Assembly (NCBI GenBank): GCA_021186555.1
Contig: JAJKFL010000007.1
Coordinates: 24,991,177 to 25,055,176, forward strand
Direction of reading: 5' to 3'
Length of the DNA: 64,000 nt
Source: Reticulitermes speratus
Taxonomy: Eukaryota > Arthropoda > Insecta > Blattodea > Rhinotermitidae
The position numbers and the translations under genes are program-made. A model generated the notes under the pieces. The model was not told the origin of the DNA, did no database searches, and was given only the letters and a program-made list of their open reading frames with translations. Each line of letters begins with the position of its first letter. The stretch's first letter is position 1. Positions 11,801 to 22,875 of this stretch are shown in pieces.

Positions 11801-12689
11801 AGGAACTGAATTTTTGTGTATAATTCCGATTGACTTTAGCCTTCAAATGGTTAGTATTGACATACATCTATAATTGCAGACAGAAATCGATTTACACGCC
11901 CAGGGAACAATTCTTCCCCCGCCATTTTTGAAACAGAAGCCAAATCACTTACTTAAAATTACAAACCTACATAAAACACAGAGGGGCCGTTAAGTAAAAT
12001 AGCGATATACAAGGCCCGGAACATTCCACTGCACGACGATAGTACACACTGCTCTGCATAAAATGCACATATAGCATACGCACACGCTTTACCACGATTC
12101 AAAACACCAGTACTTCCGCAATCAAAACTTTTACAACCTTTTTACAAACTTTTAACCACAATTTAACTTACAAAACATAAGTTTTAATGTGTTATAATTT
12201 TAAACCAAGAAAATTTATACAATATTAAGACACAAGTGTTCTAAGATCTTACAAATTATGTAATTGAAGTGTTAGTGGCTTTAAAAAAGAAACCCCCTGA
12301 CGATGATCTGAGGATCGAAACATATGTAGGGGTACATATTTAAAAAAGCTACAATAAAGGTGATTTTAATAGTGCATCGGTTGGTGTGGAAATTGTTTAA
12401 TTAGTGAAGATGCACAGTGATAGTAACGTGAAATACAGGGCCCAATTAATCCAATCATGAGCAATATTCATCTAAAATATAGAACTCTATTTCCCACCTC
12501 ACAGAGAACACAATTCAGTGCATTACCAAGTAAAAACAGTTAATTCTGATTGGGAAAAAAATAAATATTTATTGTGAGTCACACGAGACACTGTATGAGC
12601 ATAATGTAGCATATCTTGATATTACAGCAGGAGCAAATACTGTTATCGCTGGGACTTCAACTGCTGAAATAGTCGCTCTCAACCCCTGT
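11801..12689. other. No gene recognised
   Basis: Mixed AT-rich sequence. The segment GGATCGAAACATATGTAGGGG near 12312 is faintly like the arms of the foldback at 33.5 kb, but no partner arm is seen. Confidence 0.4.
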
Positions 12690-13190
12690 GGCATGAGCTT
12701 TTGCCAAGCGCGCCGCAATGATTATATACAAGTTGATAGGCAATGCATTATAACGTAGCATTGGTGAGCGTTCGCGCAACCACTGTTGCAGTGGAAACGG
12801 AAAAATGCATTTTGTTTTTTTCACATTATCTCATGAACGGCACGCTTTTCGGAAACAAAGTTATTGAAAGTAAAATGTGTGTTTTGATATTCTCTACAAG
12901 TTTCTTCTGAAATATTTCTCATTTTAAGAAGAATTGAGGGAGATATTATCATAAATGTACATAGGTTGTCGTGTAAAGTACACGTTATTCTTGTCAGATT
13001 TTCATGAAACTTGAATTTTTTACACAGATTTTAGAATAATACTCAAATACCAAATTTCATAGAAATCTATCCAGTGGGAGCCGAGTTGTGCCATGCGGAT
13101 GGACAGACGGACAGATGGACAAACATAAGATAGTTAATAGTTATGTTTTGCAATTTTGCGAACGCGCCTAAAAACTAGACATACAAATTA
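12690..13190 (-). repeat. Dispersed repeat family E, first copy
   Basis: Contains CCGAGTTGTGCCATGCGGAT followed by a GGACAGACGGACAG run, and ends TTTTGCGAACGCGCCTAAAA. The reverse complement matches 32,745-33,130 over most of its length (GTCCGTCCGCATGGAACAAC, CAATAACTTTTTTTCCGAAA). No coding capacity; class unknown. Confidence 0.7.
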
Positions 13191-13496
13191 AACTTTTACA
13201 CACACAAGTTTAAGAAAGGAGGCTGGAGTTCACTGAAGTATTTGCTAAGCTGTGGGGCATAATTATATCAATTTTGGAATCCACTCTATTTTCTTAAATT
13301 TTTTAAATTACATTTGTATCAAAACTTCATCAGCTTTTTGTTTTAAGATATTTTAAATGCCTATTAAATAAATTACATTATTTAAAACAGGTGTGCTCTT
13401 ACTATAAGTTCAGACTGCTATTCTAAGTCCAGTGTATCGCGAGCTTCAAAAGGTTCACAGCCACTGCGTTAAAGGTTCGCCAGTAACATGTGACCA

Positions 13497-13967
13497 TTCA
13501 TTCTGTAGTCTGTCTTACGACAGGTCCGTAGCCCCTTCATTCTGTAGTCTGTCTTACGACAGGTCCGTAGCCCCTTCATTCTGTAGTCTGTCTTACGACA
13601 GGTCCGTAGCCCCTTCATTCTGTAGTCTGTCTTACGACAGGTCCGTAGCCCCTTCATTCTGTAGTCTGTCTTACGACAGGTCCGTAGCCCCTTCATTCTG
13701 TAGTCTGTCTTACGACAGGTCCGTAGCCCCTTCATTCTCTAGTCTGTCTTACGACAGGTCCGTAGCCCCTTCATTCTGTAGTCTGTCTTACGACAGGTCC
13801 GTAGCCCCTTCATTCTGTTGTCTGTCTTACGACAGGTCCGTAGCCCCTTCATTCTGTAGTCTGTCTTACGACAGGTCCGTAGCCCCTTCATTCTGTAGTC
13901 TGTCTTACGACAGGTCCGTAGCCCCTTCATTCTGTAGTCTGTCTTACGACAGGTCCGTAGCCCCTTC
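13497..13967. repeat. 39-bp tandem array, 12 copies, made from the LINE-B 3' end
   Basis: The unit contains GTAGTCTGTCTTACGACAGG followed by TCCGTAGCCCCTTCATTCT, repeated 12 times with only two or three single-base differences. Because 39 is a multiple of 3, both strands stay open and translate as 13-residue repeats (CSLSYDRSVAPSF on +, GLRTCRKTDYRMK on -). On the minus strand this is the terminal segment of LINE-B, next to the LINE-B body at 13,968-14,165. The repeats are a duplication by-product and not a gene. Confidence 0.95.
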
Positions 13968-14165
13968 CAAAGCGAGTTCTCCACAGGGTGCGATCTAGTG
14001 CTTCCTCTTTCAATTTCCAGTATCTTCTCTTTTCCTTAAGAACATCCAGTAGCTGCTTACGCCTTCTTCCTCATCTTCCCGTCATTTCTATCCTTCCTTC
14101 TAACTTTCATTCAATCACGTGTTTTAGAAGGCAGTTTCTAGGCAAGATGTAACCAATCTAGTTTG
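13968..14165 (-). mobile_element. LINE-B 3' fragment
   Basis: Minus-strand reading contains the RRR.QLLDDLKE segment, as in the 7.6-kb copy (plus strand GTAGCTGCTTACGCCTTCTT). The array at 13,497-13,967 is an expansion of this copy's end. Confidence 0.85.
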
Positions 14166-14460
14166 CCTTTTTCTTTTTATTTTAACATGACAATTACACA
14201 CAATTAGGAAGTAGGCCTGCTGCGTTTGCAATACTTTACATAACTCAGCAGCCTTGAAACCGATGTTATGTAATGTTAGCAACTGACAGCTTCGTTAAAT
14301 AAAATATTTACTTTCTGTCTGAGCCTTGAAAGTCATTTATTGTAGGCGCAAGATGTCTCCTGAACGTACTGCATTTCGGCGTCACCTTCCCTGTTACTGT
14401 GTATTTCTATCCGTCTGCAACACCAGCAACTGAAGTCGGTTTTGTCGACCGATAAATACA

Positions 14461-15043
14461 GGGCATACACAAAAGAATGGTGCGGTTTCAAAAGTGAATA
14501 AACAATTTATGTCTCACATTACACGGGCACAACATACACCGTCAGCGGCGGCAACTGTCCAAGTTTCTCATGCTCTACCAGCAGTTCGCTTCTCATGCTT
14601 ACTGCGTGGCCGCGGGGCCAGTTTCAAAGATCGTGTTCTTCCACAGCGCTGGATCGGACGTGCTGCTGAAAATGGAGACAAGAACCTTCTCCCTTGACCA
14701 CCCCGTTCGCCAGATCTTACATCGTGCGATTTCTTTCTTTGGGGGTTCGTTAAAGACAGCGTTTATGTACCACCATTGCCCACGTCCATCCATGAAATTC
14801 GTGATCGGATAACGCATGTACTGCAGGCCATTAAAGCGGACATGCTACTCCGGGTCTTGGATGAGTTTGATTACCGTGTGGATGTGTGTCGTGTGACCCA
14901 GGGTGCACACATTGAAGGATTGTAATTACCAAATGAGAAACTTGGATAGTTGCCGCCGCTGACGGTGTATGTTGTGCCCGTGTAAGGTGAGAAATAAATT
15001 TTTTATTCACTTTTGAAACCGCGCCATTCTTTTGTGTATGCCC
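14461..15043 (+). mobile_element. Tc1/mariner-type transposon, internally deleted, long terminal inverted repeats
   Basis: Terminal inverted repeats of about 110 bp: left starts GGGCATACACAAAAGAATGG, right ends CCATTCTTTTGTGTATGCCC. Inner landmarks GACGGTGTATGTTGTGCCCG and GCCGCCGCTGA are inverted in the left arm. Between them lies the C-terminal third of a transposase, open to a stop at 14,923-14,925: PRSPDLTSCDFFLWGFV, then IHEIRDRI, ending GAHIEGL. The RSPDLT.CDFFLWG motif is typical of the last catalytic region of mariner-like DDE transposases. The N-terminal DNA-binding part and the first two catalytic Asp regions are missing, so the copy cannot make a working enzyme. Confidence 0.85.
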
Positions 15044-15212
15044 TTATAATAAAGGTATACTGGTTCCTCAGCTAGTTAAGAACATTTTTTTTGGACAGCA
15101 AATCTTCATAATCACGTTCACAAAAACCCGGTTTTGGACCACTTACTGATAAAGTTGAACACGGCCCACAGATTCACATACAATTTATCTAAGATCCATC
15201 TCACACTTTGGA

Positions 15213-15470
15213 AGCCGTGATAGCTCAGTCAGTATAGTGACCAAGCTAGGTACTGGAAGATCGGGAAATCGGGATTAGATACGTGGCAAGGGCAGAGAGT
15301 CTTCTCTTTTCCACAGAGTCCAGAACGGCTCTGTAGCCTGATAAGCCTCCTATCTAACGACTAACGGGGCGCACTGCCTTGAGATAATGCGGCCGCAGTG
15401 TGAAGCAAACCACTTTAGTGACAATATGAAGAGGGGATGGATCTATAACTTAATGACGTAGTGCTTCATT
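15213..15470 (+). mobile_element. SINE-2 (tRNA-derived), decayed
   Basis: A-box-like TGATAGCTCAGTCAGTATAG near 15220, a weak B box (CGGGATTAGATACG), then the SINE-2 body landmarks CTTTTCCACAGAGTCCAGAA and CGGCTCTGTAGCC. The right part is too changed to set the end exactly. Confidence 0.6.
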
Positions 15471-15904
15471 AAGAACAGGGAAAACTTCGCCTTTACGTAT
15501 TTTGTATCTCTCTTAAAGTCGCTGAATCAAAATTTTGAAGGCTTTTCTCATTTTCGTCCATTTGGTTCCCATTTCTTTGCCCCAACAATATTACGTTAGG
15601 AATATAAATTGTTAGGTCCCTCATTTTGAAATATCCCCCATTCTCCTGTTACTTTAACTTCCTTCTAATAGCCCTGAATATTCTCACAACTGTGCTCTAA
15701 AACCCAGCCTGTGTTCCTCTTTCAGCTAAGGGACCTCCCTGAGGTCAAAACTTATCCACGGACTGAATGTGAGCACATGTGAACGGGAACAAACCACATG
15801 CTGGTCTCCTATTAGCGGCTAGTGGTGCGGAATGCCCTTTAGCGTGTTTCGATATATATTTGTGTTTGCTACAACCAGAAAGTCAACAATTAACAAGAAA
15901 AGTA
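15471..15904. other. No recognised feature
   Basis: Pyrimidine-rich non-coding sequence with no match to the families described here. Confidence 0.4.
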
Positions 15905-16082
15905 CGAGATCTGAGCTCCTCTGCGATATGACGCAGCGTCGAGTGGTAACCTTGGACTTCTTGACCCTTAAAAATGGGACCGGTACGTTGTCCCGAAACG
16001 TCGGTAAAGGATTACCACTCGACGCTGCGTCATATCTCAGAAGAGCGTAGATCTCATCAACATCGCGGCGGAAGCCAGAAAT
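15905..16082. mobile_element. MITE-A foldback element, well preserved
   Basis: Arms pair closely: ATATGACGCAGCGTCGAGTG and TGGTAACC on the left, GATTACCACTCGACGCTGCG and CATATCTCAGAAGAGC on the right, with CCCGAAACGTCGGTAAAG near the centre. It ends a few bases before the hAT element. Confidence 0.85.
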
Positions 16083-16114
16083 AAACAAAAATACGAGTAA
16101 TATTGAGTTTAGAA

Positions 16115-17225
16115 CAGGGGTCTCAAACACGTGGCCCGCAATTTCATTTTATAAGGTCCTATCACTGCTCTTATTCGAATTATAGGGTCTCGCCCGGTTC
16201 TGTACCGAAAAATATATTTTATTTAAAATATTTTCGTGACGGCCCTGAAGGCTGAAAAAGCTTTGCTATCCTTGAACGGAAACGTACAGCACACGTCAGC
16301 AGAGGTAACACTAATGCTAACGTACAGCACACGTCAGCAGAGGTAACAATAATGCTAACGTACAGCACACGTCAGCAGAGATAACAATAATGCTAACGTA
16401 CAGTACACGTCAGCAGAGGTAACAATAATGCTAACGTACAGCACACGTCAGCAGAGGTAACAATAATGCTAACGTACAGCACACGTCAGCAGAGGTAACA
16501 CTAATGCTAACGTAGAGCACACTTCAGCAGAGGTAACAATAATGCTAACGTACAGTACACGTCAGCAGAGGTAACACTAATGCTAACGTACAGCACACGT
16601 CAGCAGAGGTAACAATAATGCTAACGTACAGCACACGTCAGCAGAGGTAACAATAATGCTAACGTACAGCACACGTCAGCAGAGGTAACAATAATGCTAA
16701 CGTACAGCACACGTCAGCAGAGATAACAATAATGCTAACGTAGTGCACACTTCAGCACAGGTAACAATAATGCTAACGTACAGTACACGTCAGCAGAGAT
16801 AACAATAACGCTAACGTACAGCACACTTCAGCAGAGATAACAATAATGCTAACGTACAGCACACGTCAGCAGAGGTAACAATAATGCTAACGTACAGCAC
16901 ACGTCAGCAGAGGTAACACTAATGCTAACGTAGAGCACACTTCAGCACAGGTAACAATAATGCTAACGTACAGTACACGTCAGCAGAGATAACAATAACG
17001 CTAACGTACAGAATACGTCAGCAGAAATAACAATGCAGTAAAGTTTTAAATTCAATAATTATGACGTATTTTGATTTCGTTATTAAAAGTATGACGTATT
17101 CGTTATGGTACGCTTAATTTAATTAAAATTCTTACTCTCTTTATTGCTTAAAATGAAGTGTAACCCGCCTTAAATTTCAAAATTAGATGTTTAGCCCGCG
17201 TACTATTTGAGCTTGGATACTCCTG
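16115..17225. mobile_element. Non-autonomous hAT element carrying a minisatellite
   Basis: Starts CAGGGGTCTCAAACACGTGG and ends TTGGATACTCCTG, a short inverted pair typical of hAT ends. It is flanked by the exact 8-bp duplication GTTTAGAA at 16107-16114 and 17226-17233, the hallmark length for hAT. No transposase is encoded. Two thirds of the element is an internal 38-bp array (16,281-17,033). The perfect duplication implies a fairly recent insertion. Confidence 0.9.
16281..17033. repeat. 38-bp minisatellite, about 20 copies, inside the hAT element
   Basis: Unit GCTAACGTACAGCACACGTC plus AGCAGAGGTAACAATAAT. Copies carry recurring variants (CAGTACACG, GAGATAACAA, TAGAGCACACTTCAGCA). The variants recur in blocks, as if groups of units had been duplicated together. 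Flanking hAT sequence lies on both sides. Confidence 0.95.
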
Positions 17226-17456
17226 GTTTAGAATGCTGGGCATTTTAATGCCATTAGGACCGTGACTAATTGTTGGTTAGACGTGACATGCGACGTCCAA
17301 AATGTTGCAACTTCCTTCACAACAGTCTGCTCGTTGTGACACACACATTTCACCGGCCGCACTTCATGTTTTCTCTTTGTTTTACATCCATTGCACAGAC
17401 ACAGTGAATAAAACACAAATTACTGGTAAGTAGATTATTTAACGACACTACATCAA

Positions 17457-17624
17457 CTTTATTCTTTGTTCACCGTGCATTGTGGTATTAATAAACACTT
17501 ATTAACCGACAGTTGCACTTTGAAGTAGATTGTCACTTAAAATCACTTGAAATACCCTTCAATTCAAGTGATTTTAAGTGACAATCTACTTTAAAGTGCA
17601 ACTGTTGGTTAATAAGTGTTTATT
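17457..17624. repeat. Near-perfect 62-bp hairpin flanked by 13-bp direct repeats
   Basis: Left arm 17490-17551 starts AATAAACACTTATTAACC; right arm 17563-17624 is its inverse with only two or three mismatches; the loop is about 11 bp. The identical 13-mer GACACTACATCAA lies at 17444-17456 and 17625-17637. A transposed foldback element with its target duplication would look like this, but 13 bp is not a standard length for DNA transposons. Confidence 0.8.
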
Positions 17625-17637
17625 GACACTACATCAA

Positions 17638-18534
17638 TTCTTCGTGACAGCATCTAACATAATACAAGAAAGAATGCTGATAATAAATGGGGATGAATTT
17701 AGAAGCAGTCACGTGAATTAAATGCAATCACGAGAAGTCACAGCTAAATTAACCCAAGCACCGAAGACGATTTTGAGCGTACTGTTTCCCAAACACGTCA
17801 GTTAACCTTAGATTTATCTTATTTGACACTACACGAAGTTGGATAGTCAGTAAAACGATATAAAATAACCAACCAAGGCCATTTAACGTACCATAACAAC
17901 CATAACATCTCCACGTAATGCCGAAGCCAAGAACGAGTAGAGCTATGGCTTATATCCCCCATAAGCCTTTAAGGCATTTACAGGGACAAATTTGCCTTTA
18001 CCTTAAACACAAATATCCGTTGTTTGGCGCTACATACATTTTGTGGTTCACACTAACCACCAGTGAATAAAAAAGTATAGAATTTTTACAGCAAGGACAG
18101 CCAGAAACTTGCGTTTACTCACGTGAAACGTGGATACCTTGATGAATGTTACGTACACACCTCAGAACCTTGAACTCCCATGAAGCACTGCTTTGGTTAT
18201 ATAGTCAATAAAGAAAAACAAGGTTACTTAAGAAATTGCAAATCTACGCATTCCAATCTTCTGTTTATGCAGACCGAACCGAATGCAGAGATAAGATGGA
18301 ATTTTTTTCATAAGCAGTTGATGACTGCGGTGTGTTTGACCCAAATCAAATTTATCTACAGACAAGAAGACAGCATGCGATAACGTATCTTGTTTAAATA
18401 CAGCCGGCTACAGTGACACAGTCCTCTGGCAGCTATATGTTTGTTTTTTTCCACGACTATTTAACGACGCAATTTTAACTTGTATGGTAAACAAGAGACA
18501 AACGGACTGTGAAACTTTCAGAGCCCAGTTGTCA
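17638..18534. other. No recognised feature
   Basis: AT-rich sequence. The TTTAAGGCATTTACAGGGAC and TTTGCCTTTACCTT segments near 17970-18003 resemble 3' ends of SINE-2-like tails but stand alone. Confidence 0.4.
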
Positions 18535-18610
18535 CTATATATACCAACAGTTTTAACATTTAAAAATTCTTCGTTCTGTCCACGCAGTGTATTTATATAT
18601 ATTTATGTAT
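18535..18610. mobile_element. MITE-C fragment
   Basis: TTCGTTCTGTCCACGCAGTG followed by TATTTATATATATTT matches the MITE-C inner landmark. Terminal repeats are not identifiable. Confidence 0.45.
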
Positions 18611-18954
18611 AAAACAAGGGAAAATAACCGGAACACATAAAATAAAAATGAATAATACAAACAAACGCATACTTAACTAATTCATTAGGTCACCCTATGA
18701 TATAAAAGCAAAACTGATATCGGACCTGTGTGATAATTTGCTTTCTGAAGATACCAACATCACTGTAACCTGAATATTAATTTTACTATCATATTCCACC
18801 TATGTCTACGTTCCCAAGCCACGTCTTCCTTTAAGGACCTATAATCAAGCAGTTAATAAACTAATCCACTACGACAACACAACTATTTATTACCGTGACA
18901 TGTTCTTTTTTTCCTATTTCGGGCACCGTCAATATTCCACACTATTTAGCGTTG

Positions 18955-19180
18955 ATGGTAAGATGAAACGCGTTAGTAAAGGAAATATAGAAGGAGAGAT
19001 AGAAGGAACGGAAAGATGAGGAAGAAGACGTAAGCAGCTATTGAATGGCCTTAAGGCAACGGGAGAATAGGCCTACTGGAAATTGAAAGAGGAAGCACAA
19101 GATCGCACTCCGTGGATAACTCGATTTGGAAGAGGCTACGGACCTGTCGTAAGACAGAGTAAGGGATGGTGAGTTGAATG
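18955..19180 (+). mobile_element. LINE-B 3' fragment, decayed
   Basis: Landmarks GGAAGAAGACGTAAGCAGCT, GGAAATTGAAAGAGGAAGCA and GGACCTGTCGTAAGACAGAG follow the LINE-B order. Indels break the frame. A single copy of the terminal 39-bp segment is present, so the array at 13.5 kb is a local change. Confidence 0.8.
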
Positions 19181-19356
19181 ACTGGCAAAAGTTTGTAGTA
19201 GGAAGCGGTTGTAGTCTAACTGAAGTACCGTCTCAGACACAAAAACTGCGGGAAATACTGGGCACTTTATCCGCTGTCCCTGCCAAAATTCAAACCGTTC
19301 GCATCCTGAATACAAGCCTAAGTTGTTAACACCATACTAACGTGATCGGTGGGAGT

Positions 19357-19369
19357 GGGGGGGGGGGGG
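19357..19369. repeat. Poly(G) run, 13 bp
   Basis: Uninterrupted G13. Similar G or C runs of nine or more occur near 23272, 29119, 40636, 41224 and 50651. Confidence 0.95.
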
Positions 19370-19377
19370 AGGTGGAT

Positions 19378-19740
19378 ATGGGGGGCTGGTGGTCAAGATA
19401 GGAGTTGTCGTTTTGTGCAGGTTTCCGGGTTCGAGACCAGCCGGAAATATCTGACCTCTGAAAAAAAAAAATTGTGACTGTGTGTTGTATCAGACCCATA
19501 CCGCGGTTCTCTGTAGATTCCCTATGTCAGCCACCAATTTTATCCAGGGTGAAACTGGAAATTCTATTCCATGGGTGGGCTCATCATCTATAATGTGGAT
19601 TCCTACCTTCATTCTTGTAACAAGGACAGAGGCCAGGATGGTCAATGACCATACCCAGAGGCATAAGCCACAACACAACACCTGTTCATATTATTCGCTG
19701 TAGGATCTTGTGTTAAAGAAAACGAAAGAAAAAAAATCAA
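19378..19740 (+). mobile_element. Possible tRNA-derived SINE
   Basis: A B-box-like GGGTTCGAGACC near 19430 is preceded by a weak A-box-like GCTGGTGGTCAAGATAGG and followed by a body of about 270 bp, ending near an A-rich stretch (GAAAGAAAAAAAATC). No second copy is seen in this window, so family status is uncertain. Confidence 0.4.
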
Positions 19741-20085
19741 ACAACGATTTATATCTGATTAAACCGGTGAATGTAAGATGGATTAATTTCCTGCCTCTAG
19801 AGATAGGATTGCTAAATGTTGGGAGAACTGGTTCCTCCACGTCATCAGTGTGGAGCAGGTTTCTCAGGTCGCGCGTGTTAAACTGAGAGGTGCCTTTTGT
19901 CTTCTTGTAGCACTGCCAACACTTAAAATGAGGACAACGACGTTCTTGACAAGAGAATGAAAGCCTTGTCATTTATAAATCTTGTAAGCTCAAATTAATT
20001 CCGACAACCTGTCATAAAGATGGCGATGTAGATTCCTAAAGCCGTTGCATCAACATGATATTTAACACTGCTGTACTGCATAGTA

Positions 20086-20258
20086 ACCATTCAATACGAG
20101 CCTCGGTGCACTGTACGGACCTTCAATCCTTCGCATGCTGCCGTCCTCGGTGCACCATACGGTCTTGAATGCATTCAAGAGTAGGCCTACTATAAATTTA
20201 AAACCCTTCCGTCCTGGGAAACAGTTGGATTTAAAACCCCAGTGTCAATGAAAGGTTA
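20086..20258. mobile_element. MITE-D element
   Basis: Starts ATTCAATACGAGCCTCGGTG and ends GTGTCAATGAAAGGTTAA. The inner TATAAATTTAAAACCCTTCC and TCGGTGCACTGTACGGACCT match the copy at 9.3 kb closely. Confidence 0.75.
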
Positions 20259-20436
20259 ATTATTACAATATTTAGTTTAAGATATGGATAGTAAATGGGA
20301 AGTCCTGGAAATAAATTACACCAGTCCTACTTTTATCTAAATCCATATTTTTGGGCAAAAAGAAATTTATAAACATAAATTATAAATGCAACTTTAACGG
20401 ATTCTGACGACGGTGTATGGTCACAGTTCTGCTTGC

Positions 20437-20504
20437 TATTTTGGACACTGCCCATTGTGTCAGGATTTTTTAGCCTCAGGCAATGGACAGTGTCCAAAAT
20501 TTTA
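20437..20504. repeat. Short hairpin
   Basis: ATTTTGGACACTGCCCATTG (left) and CAATGGACAGTGTCCAAAAT (right) are inverted repeats differing at about one position, with a loop of roughly 24 bp. No flanking duplication is obvious. Confidence 0.75.
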
Positions 20505-21099
20505 GTCACAACTAATGAATATGAAGCTTTGCATTATGTAATTACTATCCTCTGCCTTCGCCTTGATCTAGTCCTCAGCAATATAGGCGTGCCTACGGCG
20601 TGCACCATGTGTGCACAGGCACACCCTAATGTCTCAGAATTTGGTATTTTGTGTCTCATTTTTTAAGTTTGTGTTTTCAAGTACAGTTTAGTTGTTGATT
20701 TCAAAAAGAGGTTTAATCAAGTTTTGCTTTCTGTAGTGTGTTTGGTGAATAAAAATAAAGTGTGACCAAGTATTCAACAAATCTTCACCTCTTAAAAAAT
20801 AGAAATTAAAATTTCCTTGGTGCACACTCTAACAAAATTTGCTACGCACGTTTAAGGTCAGCATATGTTTATGAAACACGCACAGTCATCACTAAAAGAG
20901 ACTATATCATACTTAAATACGCTCAGAAAATTACAATGAGATGTAAAACTACAATAAACAACATTAAACTGAAACTATTTACTTCTAGTTGACAGTTACA
21001 TAAATTGGCCAGATGTCAGATATGTGTGCTGAATAAATGCACAATGAATATTAAGAATTCAATGTCGGGAAATTCATATTCATACACAATAGTAACACT
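20505..21099. other. No recognised feature
   Basis: AT-rich sequence with no repeat or coding match. Confidence 0.4.
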
Positions 21100-21283
21100 G
21101 CTCCTGTACGCGCCATGAAAGCAATGACAGTGGCGTTAACAGCTGCACGCATGCTTAGCCTCGGTACTAGATGGGCGTGGGTGGATAGGCGCACGCCCCG
21201 TCCGCTTTACCCCCGGCGGAAGGGCCTCCGGTACCCATTGAATAGAACGCTGTATGGGCCACAGAGCCGGTCTGGACGTTTTG
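21100..21283 (-). mobile_element. SINE-2, body only
   Basis: Minus-strand copy; plus-strand landmarks are CGCCATGAAAGCAATGAC, GGTACTAGATGGGCGTGG, CCGCTTTACCCCCGGCGGAA and AGAGCCGGTCTGGACG. The tRNA-like head is missing. Confidence 0.8.
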
Positions 21284-21699
21284 TTTAATGTAAGCACCAA
21301 AGTTAGGTTCTAATGAAGCACTACATTAAGTATTTTAATACTGACAATTAGAGAAATGACTGATATATATATATATCATATGAAATGCATAAATACAATG
21401 CGTGGCAAAATGCAGAGTGTCTTAATGTTACGGCAGGTGGTATGTATATTTACTATTTGGATCTAAATTGTTAACAGGCAAAATAGAATAAATCCGATTA
21501 TGAAGTATTCTAAACACAGTCAAAGCTCTCTACTGTTTTTCATGTGTCACATGTAAGTTCTCTGAAGAACACTCCCAAATTTCAGTATCCTAACTGCTAA
21601 AGTTCACGAACAGAATTACTTTTGTCCGATTATTTAAAAAACGGCGAAACTTGTACAAAAATTGTACCGAACATACAATATACGTAACACCTTTCACTA

Positions 21700-21980
21700 C
21701 TTTTGTTCCAAATATTTTTCGTTCTGATACATGTTTAGCGAGTTAAGTCCGACATGCGCCCAGAAAAAAGGTGTATGCTTTTCTTCGTCTAAGGTGGACG
21801 TTATAATTGCCCGATCTAAAAGAAAGCTGAAGTTTTTCGACAATTTTTCATAACTTACACATACAAAGTTTCACAAAAATCCGTTCAGCTCTTCCAGATT
21901 TCGTACTTGTGTACGGACGGAAGGACGGACAGTGATTTTGATAGGCGCTCCAAAGGGATACGAACGCGCCAAAAATAATA
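21700..21980. repeat. Dispersed repeat, probably related to family E
   Basis: AATCCGTTCAGCTCTTCCAG, then a GGACGGAAGGACGGACAG run, then GATACGAACGCGCCAAAAAT. The order (priming-like segment, GGAC run, CGAACGCGCC) matches family E at 13.1 kb, but overall identity is low. Confidence 0.45.
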
Positions 21981-22049
21981 ACATCACTTTCGTAGTTTAT
22001 TTTTGTCGTCAAATGTGACCTGGGATAAGCTAATAGTATAGAATTATGT

Positions 22050-22204
22050 CAGGGGTGCATAAATCTCGGGTGCCAGGTCGCCCGGGAGACTGAATTCTTA
22101 CGGTGGTTCCTAATACTTCTGCGTCCTCAGTATAAGAATTGCTTCATTCTCTGACGCCTACATTTTTAGAGCTCCTACATTTTTGGATAATTTGTGCACC
22201 CTTG
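22050..22204 (-). mobile_element. Small hAT MITE (GCGCCAG family) with 8-bp target duplication
   Basis: Starts CAGGGGTGCATAAA and ends TTTGTGCACCCTTG. Flanks AATTATGT (22042-22049) and AATTAGGT (22205-22212) match at 7 of 8 bases. Its reverse complement aligns with the elements at 35.3 and 4.8 kb. Confidence 0.8.
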
Positions 22205-22504
22205 AATTAGGTCCATTTTGATAAGAGGAAAGAAAATCAGCTTTATATCAAGTAGGTAAACTTGATTATCTACAATTGCCGAAGGGGAATTGTGACAGCA
22301 AATCGTATTTTTATCGAAAACTGATAATTCATAAATAACTTTACAAGTGACTTAGTTCAGGTAACTACTTAGCCGTAGATACGTCAAGTCCTCAGAGGTG
22401 GACAAATACTCTGCTCAGGGAAGCTGGATGTGAAAGGAAGCATGGACCAGAGGGGACGGACATGTTTGCTTAAAAAAACTGTTAGGATTAAACAGCTACG
22501 AATT

Positions 22505-22775
22505 GCGACACTTGGGGTTCTCACAGCAGTGCTGCTGAAGACTTAAGTCTTCTGTAATGTTACGTCGTGTCGACTGGTAAATAGTTACGGACATTTAGAG
22601 GGATTATAGAGCCTTTATCTTCAGGATTAAATATTGGTAAATACCAACACATCGGAAGAGCTTGCTGCCTCCAGCTAGCCAATCTAAGAGGAGTGCAGAA
22701 AGCTTCTCTGAAACGACGGTAAATATTTACCAATAGACACGGCGTCATATACGAGAAGACTTGAATGTCCAACAT
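22505..22775. mobile_element. MITE-A foldback element, long form
   Basis: The outer part GTTCTCACAGCAGTGCTGCT and AAGTCTTCTGTAATGTTACG pairs with GGCGTCATATACGAGAAGAC near the right end; TGGTAAATAGTTACGG pairs with CGACGGTAAATATTTACCAA. The middle is longer than in other copies. Confidence 0.7.
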
Positions 22776-22875
22776 AAAAATTATTAGTTAAGTAAGGTAT
22801 CTTAATCTGTGACTGGTATGCCAAAAAAATTAATTTCACTGAATATGGAAATCGTCCCATTTGACTTTCCCCTAC

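Noticed and set aside
13432-13998. 188-codon repeat protein with 13-residue units
   Set aside because: The DNA unit equals the LINE-B terminal segment, and the strand opposite is equally open. This is explained by a 39-bp array with no stops.
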